Below, piece after piece: positions 1 to 8,986 of a stretch of DNA of 64,000 nt. The first letter of the stretch is position 1, and every line of letters begins with the position of its first letter. Position numbers and translations under genes: made by a program. Origin of the DNA: Methylococcaceae bacterium UBA662. Its GTDB lineage: Bacteria; Pseudomonadota; Gammaproteobacteria; Methylococcales; Methylomonadaceae. Location: the NCBI GenBank assembly GCA_002299425.1, contig DBNW01000055.1, positions 11,692-75,691 of the forward strand. The letters run 5' to 3'. The notes below the pieces were generated by a model. The model ran no database searches. It was not told the DNA's origin and saw only the letters and a program-made list of their open reading frames with translations.

Positions 1-42
1 AGTGTTAATGATTGTGCCGATATGAGGCTATTCGCTAGGATT

Positions 43-711
43 TCAAGCCTGCCCATCTGCGGCTTTGGCTACGACCACCAAGGCCGGGCGCAACAGCCGC
101 CCATGCAGCAAAAAACCGCTTTGGAACACGTTGACGACGGTGTTTGGCTCAGCACCCTCCACCGGCTGCATGGCCATGGCTTGGTGGTGTTCGGCGTTGA
201 AGACTTCACCCAAGGGATTGATTTCGACGATGTTGAATTTGGCAAAAGCCGCTTGCAGTTGTTTTAGCGTCAGCTCACTGCCTTCGCGGAATTTTTGCAC
301 CTGTTCGCTATCGCCCGTCGCCGCCTGCAAACCCAAGACCAAGCTGTCCAACACCGGCAGCAATTCTTTGGCAAAACCGGTCAGGGCAAATTTATGGGTA
401 TCTTCCAAGTCTTTTTGCACCCGGCGTTTTAGGTTTTCCATTTCCGCTTGTGCGCGCAAGGCTTTGTCCCAGTTTTCATGGGCCTTTTGTTTGACCTCCG
501 CCAATTCATTTTTCAGCTCTGCAATCGTGTATTCGTGCTCGCCAACCTCGGTGTGTTGCCCTTCCGGATCCGAGGACGCATCCTGGGACGTTTGGTCCGG
601 TTTCAGCCCTTCGTCCGGTTCGGCTTGCGCCGTATCATCCCACCCCGCCTGTTCCGGCACCACCGTGGTTTCTGCAATTGCTGCGTCAGGTGTTTCCTGA
701 TTTTTTTCCAT
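43..711 (-). CDS. grpE: Nucleotide exchange factor GrpE
   Basis: GrpE drives ADP release from DnaK in the DnaK-DnaJ chaperone cycle in the cytoplasm. The 222-residue protein has an acidic, low-complexity N-terminus (about 1-60), a long charged helix (about 60-115) that would form the dimeric coiled coil, and a C-terminal beta domain with the family-like run VEGAEPNTVVNVFQSGF near residues 183-199. A purine-rich AAGG lies just upstream of the ATG. It follows hrcA on the same strand, and dnaK would be expected just outside the left edge of the window. Unlike hrcA, no CIRCE element is visible in the 134 bases in front of it. The assignment is secure. Confidence 0.96.
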   Translation of the reverse strand: MEKNQETPDAAIAETTVVPEQAGWDDTAQAEPDEGLKPDQTSQDASSDPEGQHTEVGEHEYTIAELKNELAEVKQKAHENWDKALRAQAEMENLKRRVQKDLEDTHKFALTGFAKELLPVLDSLVLGLQAATGDSEQVQKFREGSELTLKQLQAAFAKFNIVEINPLGEVFNAEHHQAMAMQPVEGAEPNTVVNVFQSGFLLHGRLLRPALVVVAKAADGQA

Positions 712-845
712 AACTTTGACCTTAAAAAATTTATTGGGTTAGCGATTAAAAGGGGTTCACTGCCGCGCCAAGCCCATAACATGGGTTAGCGGCCGTCAAG
801 ATTCGCCCGGCACAAGGCCTTAAGTTTTGGGCTACTTCTTTGGGC

Positions 846-1904
846 TCACGTTGGGGATAGGCATTTCGGATTCAAGGCCGCGCCCAATAATTTTGCAGTC
901 ACATCAACGAAAGGAATGATTTTTTGGTAATTCATCCGGGTCGGGCCGATCACGCCCAAGACACCCACCACCCGGTTGCTAACCGAATAAGAGGAGGTCA
1001 CCAAACTGCAATGCCGAAATTCTTGATAACCCGATTCTTCGCCGATGAAAATCTGCACGCCCTGAACTTGCATACACTGATCCAGCAAATGGATCACCGC
1101 CTGCTTTTGGCTAAAAGCCTCAAACAACTGTTTGAGCCTGTCCATATCTGACAATTCGGACACACCCATTAAATTGGTTTCACCCGCCAAGACAAAATCA
1201 TCCTGGCTGCCGTCTTCATTAAAAACCAATTTGGCCATGGCGATGGCATCGAGCATGCTTTGGTTGATGCAGTCTTGGGTGTCTTGCAAATCTTTGAGAA
1301 CCGATTCCCTAATCGCTGCCAGGCTTTGTCCGCAGTACACGGAATTTAAATAGTTGGCAGCGCATTGCAGTTCGGCTTGGCTGAAGGTGCGCGAGGTGTG
1401 GATGATGCGGTTGTGGACCTCTTGTTCATTGGTGACAAAAATCACCAACACCCGGGTGTTGGACAAAGGCAGAAACTCGATCTGCCGAAAATTGATTGTT
1501 TCCCGCTTAGGCAAAGTCACTACACCCGCCATTTGGGTTAGCTCCGCCAATAACCGGGAGGTGCAACCGATAATTTGACCACTGTCCTCGGTAACTTGCA
1601 AACCTCTATGCAAGCGCGACAAGTCTTGCTCATCCAGCGGTCTCACGGTCAACAAACTGTCAACAAATAGCCGGTAGCCACTCGCGGTAGGCACTCTACC
1701 TGCGGAGGTATGCGGGGAACACACCAAACCCAAATCCTCCAGGTCCGACATGACGTTACGAACGGTAGCCGGGCTAAGATTTAGCTCGGAATCTTTCGAC
1801 AACACCCTAGAACCCACCGGCTGACCGTCGCTTATATAGCGCTCGACCAGCGTTTTCAAGAGCTGCAAGGAACGCTCATTTAAAGCAAATTGGTTTTTAG
1901 CCAC
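846..1904 (-). CDS. hrcA: Heat-inducible transcription repressor HrcA
   Basis: HrcA represses heat-shock chaperone genes by binding CIRCE operators. The 352-residue protein matches the family length and has the N-terminal winged helix (LNLSPATVRNVMSDLEDLG near residues 41-59, then the SAGRVPTASGYR wing) followed by the ligand-sensing and dimer domains. The start is GTG, chosen because GAGGG sits eight bases upstream and the sequence begins MAKNQFALNERS. A CIRCE-like inverted repeat lies 23 bases upstream of the start, which argues for autoregulation. It precedes grpE, the usual heat-shock arrangement. Confidence 0.96.
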   Translation of the reverse strand: MAKNQFALNERSLQLLKTLVERYISDGQPVGSRVLSKDSELNLSPATVRNVMSDLEDLGLVCSPHTSAGRVPTASGYRLFVDSLLTVRPLDEQDLSRLHRGLQVTEDSGQIIGCTSRLLAELTQMAGVVTLPKRETINFRQIEFLPLSNTRVLVIFVTNEQEVHNRIIHTSRTFSQAELQCAANYLNSVYCGQSLAAIRESVLKDLQDTQDCINQSMLDAIAMAKLVFNEDGSQDDFVLAGETNLMGVSELSDMDRLKQLFEAFSQKQAVIHLLDQCMQVQGVQIFIGEESGYQEFRHCSLVTSSYSVSNRVVGVLGVIGPTRMNYQKIIPFVDVTAKLLGAALNPKCLSPT

Positions 1905-1926
1905 GATCGCACCCTCGCCGAAAAAA

Positions 1927-1953
1927 CTGGCACTCTAAGCAGGGGAGTGCTAA
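1927..1953 (-). promoter_or_regulatory. CIRCE operator upstream of hrcA
   Basis: On the minus strand the site reads TTAGCACTC, nine bases, then GAGTGCCAG. The first arm matches the CIRCE consensus (TTAGCACTC-N9-GAGTGCTAA) at 9 of 9 positions and the second at 7 of 9. It lies between the hrcA start and its probable promoter, so HrcA probably represses its own gene from here. Confidence 0.88.
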
Positions 1954-2060
1954 CACACGAAGGTACCAATTCAAGCCCCTGTTGTCAACCAAACTCACCC
2001 ATTGAAAACGATTACTCACCCGGCTTGTGGGCACAGTCGTTAGCGCTTAGCATCTTTAGT

Positions 2061-2354
2061 TTACTTTTTTTCCTTAAGGTTATAGGCGGCGAGCTGCTCG
2101 GGCGTGGCTTCTTTTTGATAACTGTTTTTCCATTGCTCGTAGGGCATCCCGTAGATAATTTCCCTAGCTTGTTCGTAATCGACTGCTTGCCCGCGTGCGC
2201 TTGCCGCCGCCGCATACCATTTAGCTAGACAATTGCGGCAAAAATCCGCCACAATCATCAGCTCGATGTTTTGCACCTCGGTGTGCTGCTGCAAATGCTC
2301 GAGCAAGCGGCGAAAGGCCGCCGCTTCCAGTTCAGTTTGTAAATTTTCTGCCAT
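2061..2354 (-). CDS. DUF1244 family protein
   Basis: A 97-residue cytoplasmic protein of the DUF1244 family, recognised from TELEAAAFRRLLEHL near the N-terminus, the CRNCLAKWY segment and the YGMPYEQWK segment. The biochemical function is unknown to me. The two cysteines of CRNC are a family hallmark. I placed the start at an internal ATG (MAENLQTEL) because a strong GGAGGGG ribosome-binding site precedes it and the family begins there; the frame stays open about 20 codons further upstream. It stands alone between hrcA and the divergent yciB operon. Confidence 0.85.
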   Translation of the reverse strand: MAENLQTELEAAAFRRLLEHLQQHTEVQNIELMIVADFCRNCLAKWYAAAASARGQAVDYEQAREIIYGMPYEQWKNSYQKEATPEQLAAYNLKEKK

Positions 2355-2499
2355 AACCCCTCCAAATCGGCCCATTCTAGCAAGAAACCTTTTGGCAAAC
2401 ATGTACAACGCCAAGCGAAAATTTTACAATAGCCAACCCTCTTCACTGTAGCTTGGTTTGGGGCTTCCTAAGCCTTAACCATTCTCAACCTGAAATACC

Positions 2500-3036
2500 A
2501 TGAAGCAAGTTTTTGAATTTTTCCCTATCGTTCTGTTTTTCGTGGCTTACAAGTTCTACGACATCTATGTGGCGACAGCCGTGGTAATGGCGGCTACCCT
2601 AGCTCAAGTAGCTTATAGCTGGCTAAGATACCGAAAAGTGGATTCCATGCAATGGATAACACTAATTTTAGTCGCGGTAATGGGCGGCTTAACGCTTTAT
2701 TTGCAGAATGAAGAATTCATCAAATGGAAGCTGTCCATCATCGAATGGCTGTTCGGTGCCGCCTTCTTCGGCAGTCATTTTATTGGCAAAAAAACTTTTA
2801 TTGAACGCATGATGTCGGCCAACTTAACCTTGCCGAAAGTCATATGGAACCGCTTGAATTTAATGTGGGGCAGCTTTTTCACCAGCATTGGCTTCGTTAA
2901 CTTATACGTCATGTACCACTTCAGCACCGACGATTGGGTCAATTTCAAAACTTTTGGCGTACCCGGACTGATGGTTATTTTTATCGCCCTGCAAATAGCG
3001 TATTTGTACAAATACGTCCCCGAAACCGAGGAATAA
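2500..3036 (+). CDS. yciB: Septation protein A / inner-membrane protein YciB
   Basis: A 178-residue polytopic inner-membrane protein with about five hydrophobic segments, matching YciB/IspZ (intracellular septation protein A) in length and in motifs such as FFPIVLFFVAYKFYDIY at the N-terminus and a membrane segment around residues 85-95 leading into GKKTFIERMM. In the family it is linked to cell-envelope synthesis and division. It is the first gene of a four-gene plus-strand set (yciB, yciI, bolA, parvulin lipoprotein) with gaps of a few bases or small overlaps, so co-transcription is likely. Confidence 0.93.
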   Translation: MKQVFEFFPIVLFFVAYKFYDIYVATAVVMAATLAQVAYSWLRYRKVDSMQWITLILVAVMGGLTLYLQNEEFIKWKLSIIEWLFGAAFFGSHFIGKKTFIERMMSANLTLPKVIWNRLNLMWGSFFTSIGFVNLYVMYHFSTDDWVNFKTFGVPGLMVIFIALQIAYLYKYVPETEE

Positions 3037-3039
3037 ATC

Positions 3040-3342
3040 GTGTTGTATGCCATCATTGCCGAGGATGCGCCTGATAGCTTGGCGCGGCGGCTAGATGTAC
3101 GCCCGGCCCATATCGAACGCCTGCAAGCACTGCAAAACCAAGGCCGCCTGTTGCTGGCAGGCCCGCATCCCATACTCGACACCGAGCACCCCGGATCAGC
3201 CGGCTTTAGCGGCAGCCTGATCGTCGCCGAATTTAACAGCCTCGAAGAGGCCGAACAATGGGCCGGGGCCGACCCGTATGTCACTGCGCGGGTATACACT
3301 AAAGTACTCGTTAAACCTTTCAAAAAAACCTTTCCCCAATGA
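3040..3342 (+). CDS. yciI: YciI-like protein
   Basis: A 100-residue member of the YciI family, a small ferredoxin-fold protein with a conserved His-Asp pair whose substrate is not established. The sequence [17 protein letters not shown], the [22 protein letters not shown] segment (about residues 21-42) and the [11 protein letters not shown] segment are typical. It starts with GTG three bases after the yciB stop and its stop overlaps the bolA ATG, so it sits inside a tight operon; the yciB-yciI adjacency is common in gammaproteobacteria. Confidence 0.9.
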   Translation: MLYAIIAEDAPDSLARRLDVRPAHIERLQALQNQGRLLLAGPHPILDTEHPGSAGFSGSLIVAEFNSLEEAEQWAGADPYVTARVYTKVLVKPFKKTFPQ

Positions 3343-3623
3343 CCGCCGAACACATTAAAAAAATACTGACCGAAGCTTTCACGCCAGAATTTCTGGAGCT
3401 CCTCGACAACAGCGCCGATCATGCTGGCCATGCGGGCGCCAGAAGCGGTGGCGGCCATTACCATGTCACCCTCGTCGCCGAGGCGTTCACCGGCAAATCC
3501 TTGGTGCAGCGCCACCAAATGGTCTACAAAGCCCTAGGCGACCTCATGAAAGAACAAATTCACGCCTTAGGCATTAATGCCCTTTCCCCCTCTGAAAACA
3601 CTAAAGGAAACTTAAGCAAATGA
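3339..3623 (+). CDS. bolA: BolA family protein
   Basis: BolA proteins partner with monothiol glutaredoxins in iron-sulfur trafficking and can act as morphology regulators. This 94-residue protein has the class II KH-like fold signature: an N-terminal helix, a His-rich [12 protein letters not shown] strand (about residues 39-50), then the [16 protein letters not shown] helix and a HALGINAL ending. It overlaps yciI by four bases (ATGA) and the following lipoprotein gene by four bases, so translation is probably coupled. Confidence 0.93.
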   Translation: MTAEHIKKILTEAFTPEFLELLDNSADHAGHAGARSGGGHYHVTLVAEAFTGKSLVQRHQMVYKALGDLMKEQIHALGINALSPSENTKGNLSK

Positions 3624-4642
3624 AAACAGCCATTATCCCCTTTTTAGTTGCAGGTGCCGTCCTGGTATCCGGATGCGACAAAAACGACAGCACTGCCCCG
3701 GCCGTCAAAAGAGAAGACGCCGTCGCGTCTGTCAACAGCACTTACATCTCAAAGACCACCTTAGAAAATTTACAGAAAGAGCTGGCGGCGCGCGGGCAAG
3801 GCCAGGAGATACCAAAGGATAAAATTCTCGAAGAACTGATCCAGCGGGAAATTTTAGTGCAGGCGGCCCTAAAACAGAATTTGCACCAATCCCCTGAAGT
3901 CCTGCAACGGCTTGAGGAAACCAAAAAAACCTTGCTGACTCAAGCATTCGTACAAGATTTCATCAAAAATAATCCCGTTACTGACGCGGAAATAAAAGCC
4001 GAATACGATAAAGAATTTGGCGGCAGCAAAAATATCGAATACAAAGCCCGTCACATTTTGGTTAAAACCGAAGCCGAAGCAAAAAAAATCATTGCTGAAC
4101 TGGACAAAGGCGCAGATTTTGCCAAATTAGCCAACAAGTACTCATTGGATGGTAAAGAAACGCAAAACGGCGGCGACCTCGGTTGGTTTTCGGCCAACCA
4201 AATGGTCGAACCCTTTTCCAAAGCTGTCAGTGCCTTAGAAAAAGGCCACTACACAAAAACCCCGGTACAAACTCAATTCGGCTGGCATGTGATTTTACGC
4301 GAAGATTCCCGCATCCAAACACCGCCTCCGCTGGAAGCCGTAAAAGACCAGCTGATCCCGTTCCTGCAACGCAAAAAAGTCCAGGAAATGCTGGAGCAAA
4401 AACGCAAAGAAGCCAAAGTCGAGATTCTAGTGCCGCTGACGGCTGAAAAACCGGTCGCTGAGAAAGCTGAGCCAAAACCCAGCCAAGCCCCTGGACTTGA
4501 AGAAGCCGCAGGAGCAGAAGCCGACGTAGAAGCAGAAACCGACGTAGGAGCAGAAGCCGAGAGCCACCACCCTGCGGTGGATGAGGCAGTGGATGAAGAA
4601 GCTCCAAAAACAGAGGTAAAAAAAGACAAACCCCATCCCTGA
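3620..4642 (+). CDS. Parvulin-type peptidyl-prolyl isomerase lipoprotein
   Basis: A 340-residue exported chaperone/isomerase. The N-terminus is a lipoprotein signal (LVSGC, Cys19), followed by a SurA-like helical region and a PpiC/parvulin domain at about residues 140-235 (KARHILVKTEAEAKKI, NGGDLGWF, FGWHVI). It would act on periplasmic folding. After residue 275 the protein turns into a low-complexity Ala/Glu/Val tail with an imperfect repeat (ADVEAETDVGAEAE) and a Lys/Pro end, which is not part of the catalytic fold. It is the last gene of the yciB operon and ends at a hairpin. Confidence 0.9.
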   Translation: MKTAIIPFLVAGAVLVSGCDKNDSTAPAVKREDAVASVNSTYISKTTLENLQKELAARGQGQEIPKDKILEELIQREILVQAALKQNLHQSPEVLQRLEETKKTLLTQAFVQDFIKNNPVTDAEIKAEYDKEFGGSKNIEYKARHILVKTEAEAKKIIAELDKGADFAKLANKYSLDGKETQNGGDLGWFSANQMVEPFSKAVSALEKGHYTKTPVQTQFGWHVILREDSRIQTPPPLEAVKDQLIPFLQRKKVQEMLEQKRKEAKVEILVPLTAEKPVAEKAEPKPSQAPGLEEAAGAEADVEAETDVGAEAESHHPAVDEAVDEEAPKTEVKKDKPHP

Positions 4643-4673
4643 AGCTCACAATAGCAAGAAAATGCGGGGAGGA

Positions 4674-4702
4674 AAAAGGGCGGTCGGCTACGCCGCTCTT
4701 TT
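4674..4702. terminator. Bidirectional hairpin terminator
   Basis: AAAAGGGCGG pairs with CCGCTCTTTT (ten pairs, one G-U) around a nine-base loop. The flanking A and T tracts let it terminate both the parvulin operon (plus) and recJ (minus), which converge here. Confidence 0.8.
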
Positions 4703-4721
4703 CCAAACCCAAGCTTGCCGG

Positions 4722-6464
4722 CTAAGCTTTTTTTTCCAAATAAACCATGACCAACTGCACACTGCGTTCACCCCGGTATTCATTAACATCCAACCTGTAC
4801 GCGGCAACAACCTCTCTTACACCCAGCCACTGTTCCGGCTGGCCAATAAAAAATGCAATCGCATCCAACAACCGCTGCCCACCGGCCTGTCGCAACACCA
4901 GCTTTAAATGGTGCTGGCCGACAATGCGTGATTGCATCACCTCAAACTGGCCATGAAAAACAGGTTCGGGAAACCCCTGTCCCCAAACGCCCACCTGCCG
5001 CAGCAAATCCGCCACCGACAAATCCAACTCTTGCTCGCACAGCACTCCGTCAGACCAAATTTTTTGCTCCAAATCAATGCCTGTCAAACGCCTGCCAACC
5101 ATCTCGTCAAACGCCAAAGCAAACGCCGGATAATCGCGCAAAGCCAAGCTTAACCCGGCAGCCATGGCATGGCCGCCAAATTTACTTAACAGTTTTGGAT
5201 GCACTGCGGCAATATCGCTTAAAACATCCCGGATATGCACACCCGGAATGGAACGTGCCGATCCCTTAAGCCACCCCTCCCCTGCCTGGGCAAAGGCGAT
5301 GACCGGTCTGTGCAGCCTATCTTTAATGCGGGCCGCCAAAATACCAATCACCCCCTGATGCCAGTCCTGGTCGAACAAACACACGCCAGACGGCAGATGG
5401 GCCGTGTGCAACGCCTGCATCTGTGCCAACAAAGCCTGCGCCTGATGCTGCATTCCCCCTTCAATTTCCTGTCTATCTTTGTTCAAATCATCAAGCTGTA
5501 CGGCTAGGTTTTTTGCCAAAACCGGATCATCCGTCAACAAACACTGAATGCCCAAGGCCATATCGTCCAGACGCCCTGCGGCATTCAACCGAGGTCCTAA
5601 AGAAAAACCTAAATCCGTTGCAGAAAGTGTTGAGTTCTTTTTCCCCGCCACTTCGATTAATGCCTGAATGCCCACGGCCCCCTGGCCCATGCGTATACGC
5701 AATAAGCCCTGGTAAACCAAAATCCGGTTAACCTCATCCAAGATCACCACATCAGCGACCGTCCCTAAAGCCACATAATCCAATAGCTGCCCCAAGTTGG
5801 GTTGCGGGATTTTTTTTTCCGCAAACCAACCGGTTTCCCTAAGGCGCATTCTTAATGCGATCAAGACATAAAACATCACGCCCACGCCAGCCAACGCCCT
5901 GCTAGGAAAGCGGTCGTCTGGCAGATTCGGGTTTACCATAGCCGCCGCATTCGGCAAGGTTTTCCCCGGCAAATGGTGGTCTGTCACCAGCACCTTAATG
6001 CCCGCCCGGTTCGCCGCATCGACACCTTCGACACTGGAAATGCCATTGTCAACTGTGATAATCACATCGGGCCGTCGTTGTTTCACCAACTCGACAATCT
6101 CAGGGGTCAGGCCGTAACCGTATTCAAAGCGGTTGGGCACAACAAAATCAACATGCCGAACACCCAACAATTGCAGGCCTTTTACGGCCAGGGCGCAACC
6201 GGTCGCCCCGTCGGCATCAAAGTCTGCTACCACACAAATTTTTTGCCCTAATTTGATAGCCGCCAGCAATTCGCCCACCATAACTTCCATGCCGCCTAGC
6301 AGCCACGGTGACGGCAAACGGGCGAGAGAGTAGTCCAGCTCATCGTTGGAGACCACCCCCCTAGCGGCAAAAATACGCGCCAACAGCGGATGCAACGATG
6401 CCAATCGGTCGGTTTTTTTTGCCGGCCTAACAACGATGGCTTTTTTCACGTCCTGGTAATACAT
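4722..6464 (-). CDS. recJ: Single-stranded-DNA-specific exonuclease RecJ
   Basis: RecJ degrades single-stranded DNA 5' to 3' in recombination and repair. The roughly 580-residue protein matches family length. It has the DHH-family motifs in order: DFDADGATGCAL, TVDNGIS, VTDHHLPG, then GVGVMFYVL, and the DHHA1 part with GGHAMAAGLSL. I took the ATG giving MYYQDVKKAIVV; the frame stays open four codons upstream to a TTG. It converges on the yciB operon across a bidirectional terminator. Confidence 0.95.
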   Translation of the reverse strand: MYYQDVKKAIVVRPAKKTDRLASLHPLLARIFAARGVVSNDELDYSLARLPSPWLLGGMEVMVGELLAAIKLGQKICVVADFDADGATGCALAVKGLQLLGVRHVDFVVPNRFEYGYGLTPEIVELVKQRRPDVIITVDNGISSVEGVDAANRAGIKVLVTDHHLPGKTLPNAAAMVNPNLPDDRFPSRALAGVGVMFYVLIALRMRLRETGWFAEKKIPQPNLGQLLDYVALGTVADVVILDEVNRILVYQGLLRIRMGQGAVGIQALIEVAGKKNSTLSATDLGFSLGPRLNAAGRLDDMALGIQCLLTDDPVLAKNLAVQLDDLNKDRQEIEGGMQHQAQALLAQMQALHTAHLPSGVCLFDQDWHQGVIGILAARIKDRLHRPVIAFAQAGEGWLKGSARSIPGVHIRDVLSDIAAVHPKLLSKFGGHAMAAGLSLALRDYPAFALAFDEMVGRRLTGIDLEQKIWSDGVLCEQELDLSVADLLRQVGVWGQGFPEPVFHGQFEVMQSRIVGQHHLKLVLRQAGGQRLLDAIAFFIGQPEQWLGVREVVAAYRLDVNEYRGERSVQLVMVYLEKKA

Positions 6465-6683
6465 AACACATTCCAATAAAATCTGGCCAAAAGCCGGTTT
6501 TTAATTGGCCGATTGTGGGGGGGGCAGGCACTGATGGCACCGGGCTTGCGTCATTTCGCATACCCGCGTTAGGAAGAGAAAAAAGGCAATAACCGCATTG
6601 TTTAAGCAGCCGTGCAATACGGTTAGCCGGAAGTTTCACGGCTGTGCACGGATTCCGCTGCCAGACCCTGGCAACAGAAAACG

Positions 6684-7907
6684 CTAGCGCGTAGCGGTAT
6701 CGTCAAAAACACCCTTAGCCGCTTGCAGATGCCATTGTGGACTCCGCCCTGACGGCAACACGATGGCGCCTTTAGCCGCAGTAATGTGCAAAAGCCCTTG
6801 AAAATCCACCGGCACCGTCAACTCAAGCTGGCCTTCAATGTCCGTAAACAACCCTGTTGTAGCCAGAGTAAAAATTTGGTTTTCGGGTTGGTAAACCCCT
6901 GCTACCGTGCTGGTTGGAAAGCCAAAGCCCTTAAATTTCAAGCGTATATGTGCAGAACCGCCAACCTGAGCACTGCGTTTTATTACCACATCGCCAACGT
7001 CTGCCTGGATGATCAAAGCCGTGCCAGATTGCTGTCCAGGCAACGGAACCTGCAACACCCGCTCGGTTTTATGGGGCGTAGCCAAGGATGCAGCCAGACT
7101 CAGCACAACAGCCAGTCCAACAAAAAGCCAAGAGCGCACTGGTTTTGACAAATTATGCCAATAGTCCAGCAAAAAAAACTCTGTTACCTCGGTGTCCGGC
7201 TTTTCTTCCCAGCGGCCTACCAAGGGCTGGTAGATCACGGCACAGACCGCATAGGTAAAGATGCCGCTCCAAAACACATCGGATAAAAAATGTCCGCCCG
7301 CCGCCATCCGCCCAACGCCTACCAAAACACCCAAAACTATGGCAAAAACCAGCAGACCGCCGGCCAACAGCGGTTTTTTGCGGCGGGTTAAAAAGTAAAA
7401 CACACAAACCAAGTAGCCCACGCTGCAATGCCCGCAGGGAAACGACTTGCCTTCAGAACCTGGCATACCCGGCGGCTGGTAAGTCAAATGTCCCTGGAAC
7501 TGTTCAATCTGGCGGGGTCGAGGCCGCCCGTAGTGATCCTTGAAAATACCATTGACCACTAAACCCGGTCCCAAAATTATGCTAAAAAGCACAAACAACG
7601 CCATGCGCCGGATGCGCTTAGCATTCGCTCGGTCGCCGTAAAAAGCCAAAACCCCCAAACAACCTAAGAGCAAGGCATTGGCCAAAATCGGGATGGCCTT
7701 GTACAAAACCAACCACAAGCCGCGCTGTTCTTCCGGCCAAAAATTTTGGGCGTTGCCCGGGTGAAAAAAAACCCCCGCTGCCCAAATATCTAAGTCTGTA
7801 AGCCAAAATGGCACGGTCAAAGCGGTGGCAACAACAGCCAAAATCAGCCCTTCAATCCGGGCTTGGCGAGTGTCAATTTGGGAGTGTGCAATAGGGTTCA
7901 TGGCCAT
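6684..7907 (-). CDS. PAP2-family membrane phosphatase with C-terminal beta domain
   Basis: An inner-membrane acid phosphatase of the PAP2/LpxE-like superfamily, probably acting on lipid or undecaprenyl phosphates at the periplasmic face. The three active-site motifs are present: KDHYGRPRP (K123), SFPCGHCS (155-162) and R200-x5-H206-xxxD210. Motif 2 has Cys where most members have Ser (PSGH). About six hydrophobic segments lie in residues 15-270. After a further membrane segment near 275-290, the last 110 residues form a beta-rich, DUF4097-like extension not found in ordinary PAP2 enzymes. The start is uncertain: ATG at 7907 or 7901, or GTG at 7940. It stands alone between recJ and gpsA. Confidence 0.85.
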   Translation of the reverse strand: MAMNPIAHSQIDTRQARIEGLILAVVATALTVPFWLTDLDIWAAGVFFHPGNAQNFWPEEQRGLWLVLYKAIPILANALLLGCLGVLAFYGDRANAKRIRRMALFVLFSIILGPGLVVNGIFKDHYGRPRPRQIEQFQGHLTYQPPGMPGSEGKSFPCGHCSVGYLVCVFYFLTRRKKPLLAGGLLVFAIVLGVLVGVGRMAAGGHFLSDVFWSGIFTYAVCAVIYQPLVGRWEEKPDTEVTEFFLLDYWHNLSKPVRSWLFVGLAVVLSLAASLATPHKTERVLQVPLPGQQSGTALIIQADVGDVVIKRSAQVGGSAHIRLKFKGFGFPTSTVAGVYQPENQIFTLATTGLFTDIEGQLELTVPVDFQGLLHITAAKGAIVLPSGRSPQWHLQAAKGVFDDTATR

Positions 7908-7979
7908 GCGTGTGAAATTAATGAGGGTACCCGCCGACACCGACTGCCTGAAACGCTACGCTTAACGTAAGCGCATGGC

Positions 7980-8975
7980 CTATTCTGGCTTTAGTTCCCG
8001 CCGCAGTAGGTTTTGTACGGCGGCCAGCGGCGGCAGGCCCTGGTACAGTACCTGGTAGGTCTGTTCAGTAATGGGCATGTCGATGCCGTGTTGCCGGGCC
8101 AAATGCCGGGTTTCGCGGGCGGCGACGACGCCTTCGATTTCCTGGCCGATGTCAGCGATCGCTTGAGCGAGGGGTTGACCCTTGCCTAAAGCCAAACCAA
8201 GCCGGCGGTTGCGGGACTGATTGTCGGTGCACGTCAAAATCAAATCACCCAAGCCGGCTAAGCCCATAAACGTTTCTTGCCTGCCACCCAGTTTAATGCC
8301 GAGCCGGATAATTTCACTCAAACCACGCGTAATTAACGCGGCGCGCGTGTTGGCACCAAACCCTAAACCATCGGCTATGCCTGCGGCGATAGCTAAAACG
8401 TTTTTAACCGCACCGCCCACTTCCACGCCAATCAAGTCGGTGCTGGTGTAGATACGAAAATGGGCATTGTGCAACAGTCCGGCGAGTTGTCCTGCAAACC
8501 CGGCATCGCCGGAAGCCACAGTAATGGCGGTGGGTAAGCCTGCGGCTACTTCATGGGCGAAAGAGGGACCAGAAAGAATGGCGACGGCGGTTTGCTCGGA
8601 AAAGCAGTCGGCCACGATTTGATGCAGCAACTGCCCGCCATTTGGGTTAAATCCCTTGGTTGCCCAAGCAATTTTTGCGTCTTGAGGCAGATAAGGCTTA
8701 ATGGCTTCCAGTGTGGACTGAAACGCATGGCTGGGCACACAAACCAGTAAAACAGGGGAAAACACGGCTGCCTCGGCCAAATCGGCGGTGACCGCTAACG
8801 GTTCAGGGAAAGCATGGCCGGGCAAATAGCGGCGGTTTTCCCGTTGCCGCGCCAAGTGTTCCATCTGGTCGGGCTTATGCCCCCAAAGCAAGACATGGCA
8901 ACCGTTGCGGGCTGCCAAAATGGCCAGTGCCGTACCCCAAGACCCGGCTCCAAGCAGGGCTATCTTGTGCACCAC
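7980..8975 (-). CDS. gpsA: Glycerol-3-phosphate dehydrogenase [NAD(P)+]
   Basis: GpsA reduces dihydroxyacetone phosphate to sn-glycerol 3-phosphate for phospholipid synthesis. The 331-residue protein begins with the Rossmann motif GAGSWGTALA and has the family segments ATKGFNP, LSGPSFAHEVAAGLPTA, GVEVGGAVKNVLAIAAGIADG and GLAGLGDLILTC. The start is GTG; a second GTG follows directly, so the exact codon is open. It lies 11 bases after secB on the same strand, the conserved secB-gpsA order. Confidence 0.97.
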   Translation of the reverse strand: MVHKIALLGAGSWGTALAILAARNGCHVLLWGHKPDQMEHLARQRENRRYLPGHAFPEPLAVTADLAEAAVFSPVLLVCVPSHAFQSTLEAIKPYLPQDAKIAWATKGFNPNGGQLLHQIVADCFSEQTAVAILSGPSFAHEVAAGLPTAITVASGDAGFAGQLAGLLHNAHFRIYTSTDLIGVEVGGAVKNVLAIAAGIADGLGFGANTRAALITRGLSEIIRLGIKLGGRQETFMGLAGLGDLILTCTDNQSRNRRLGLALGKGQPLAQAIADIGQEIEGVVAARETRHLARQHGIDMPITEQTYQVLYQGLPPLAAVQNLLRRELKPE

Positions 8976-8986
8976 GAACGCCTGAC

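Noticed and set aside
712..845. CIRCE or clear sigma-32 promoter before grpE
   Set aside because: No CIRCE is present, and the CTTGAC-like and CCCATGTT elements have too short a spacer to call.
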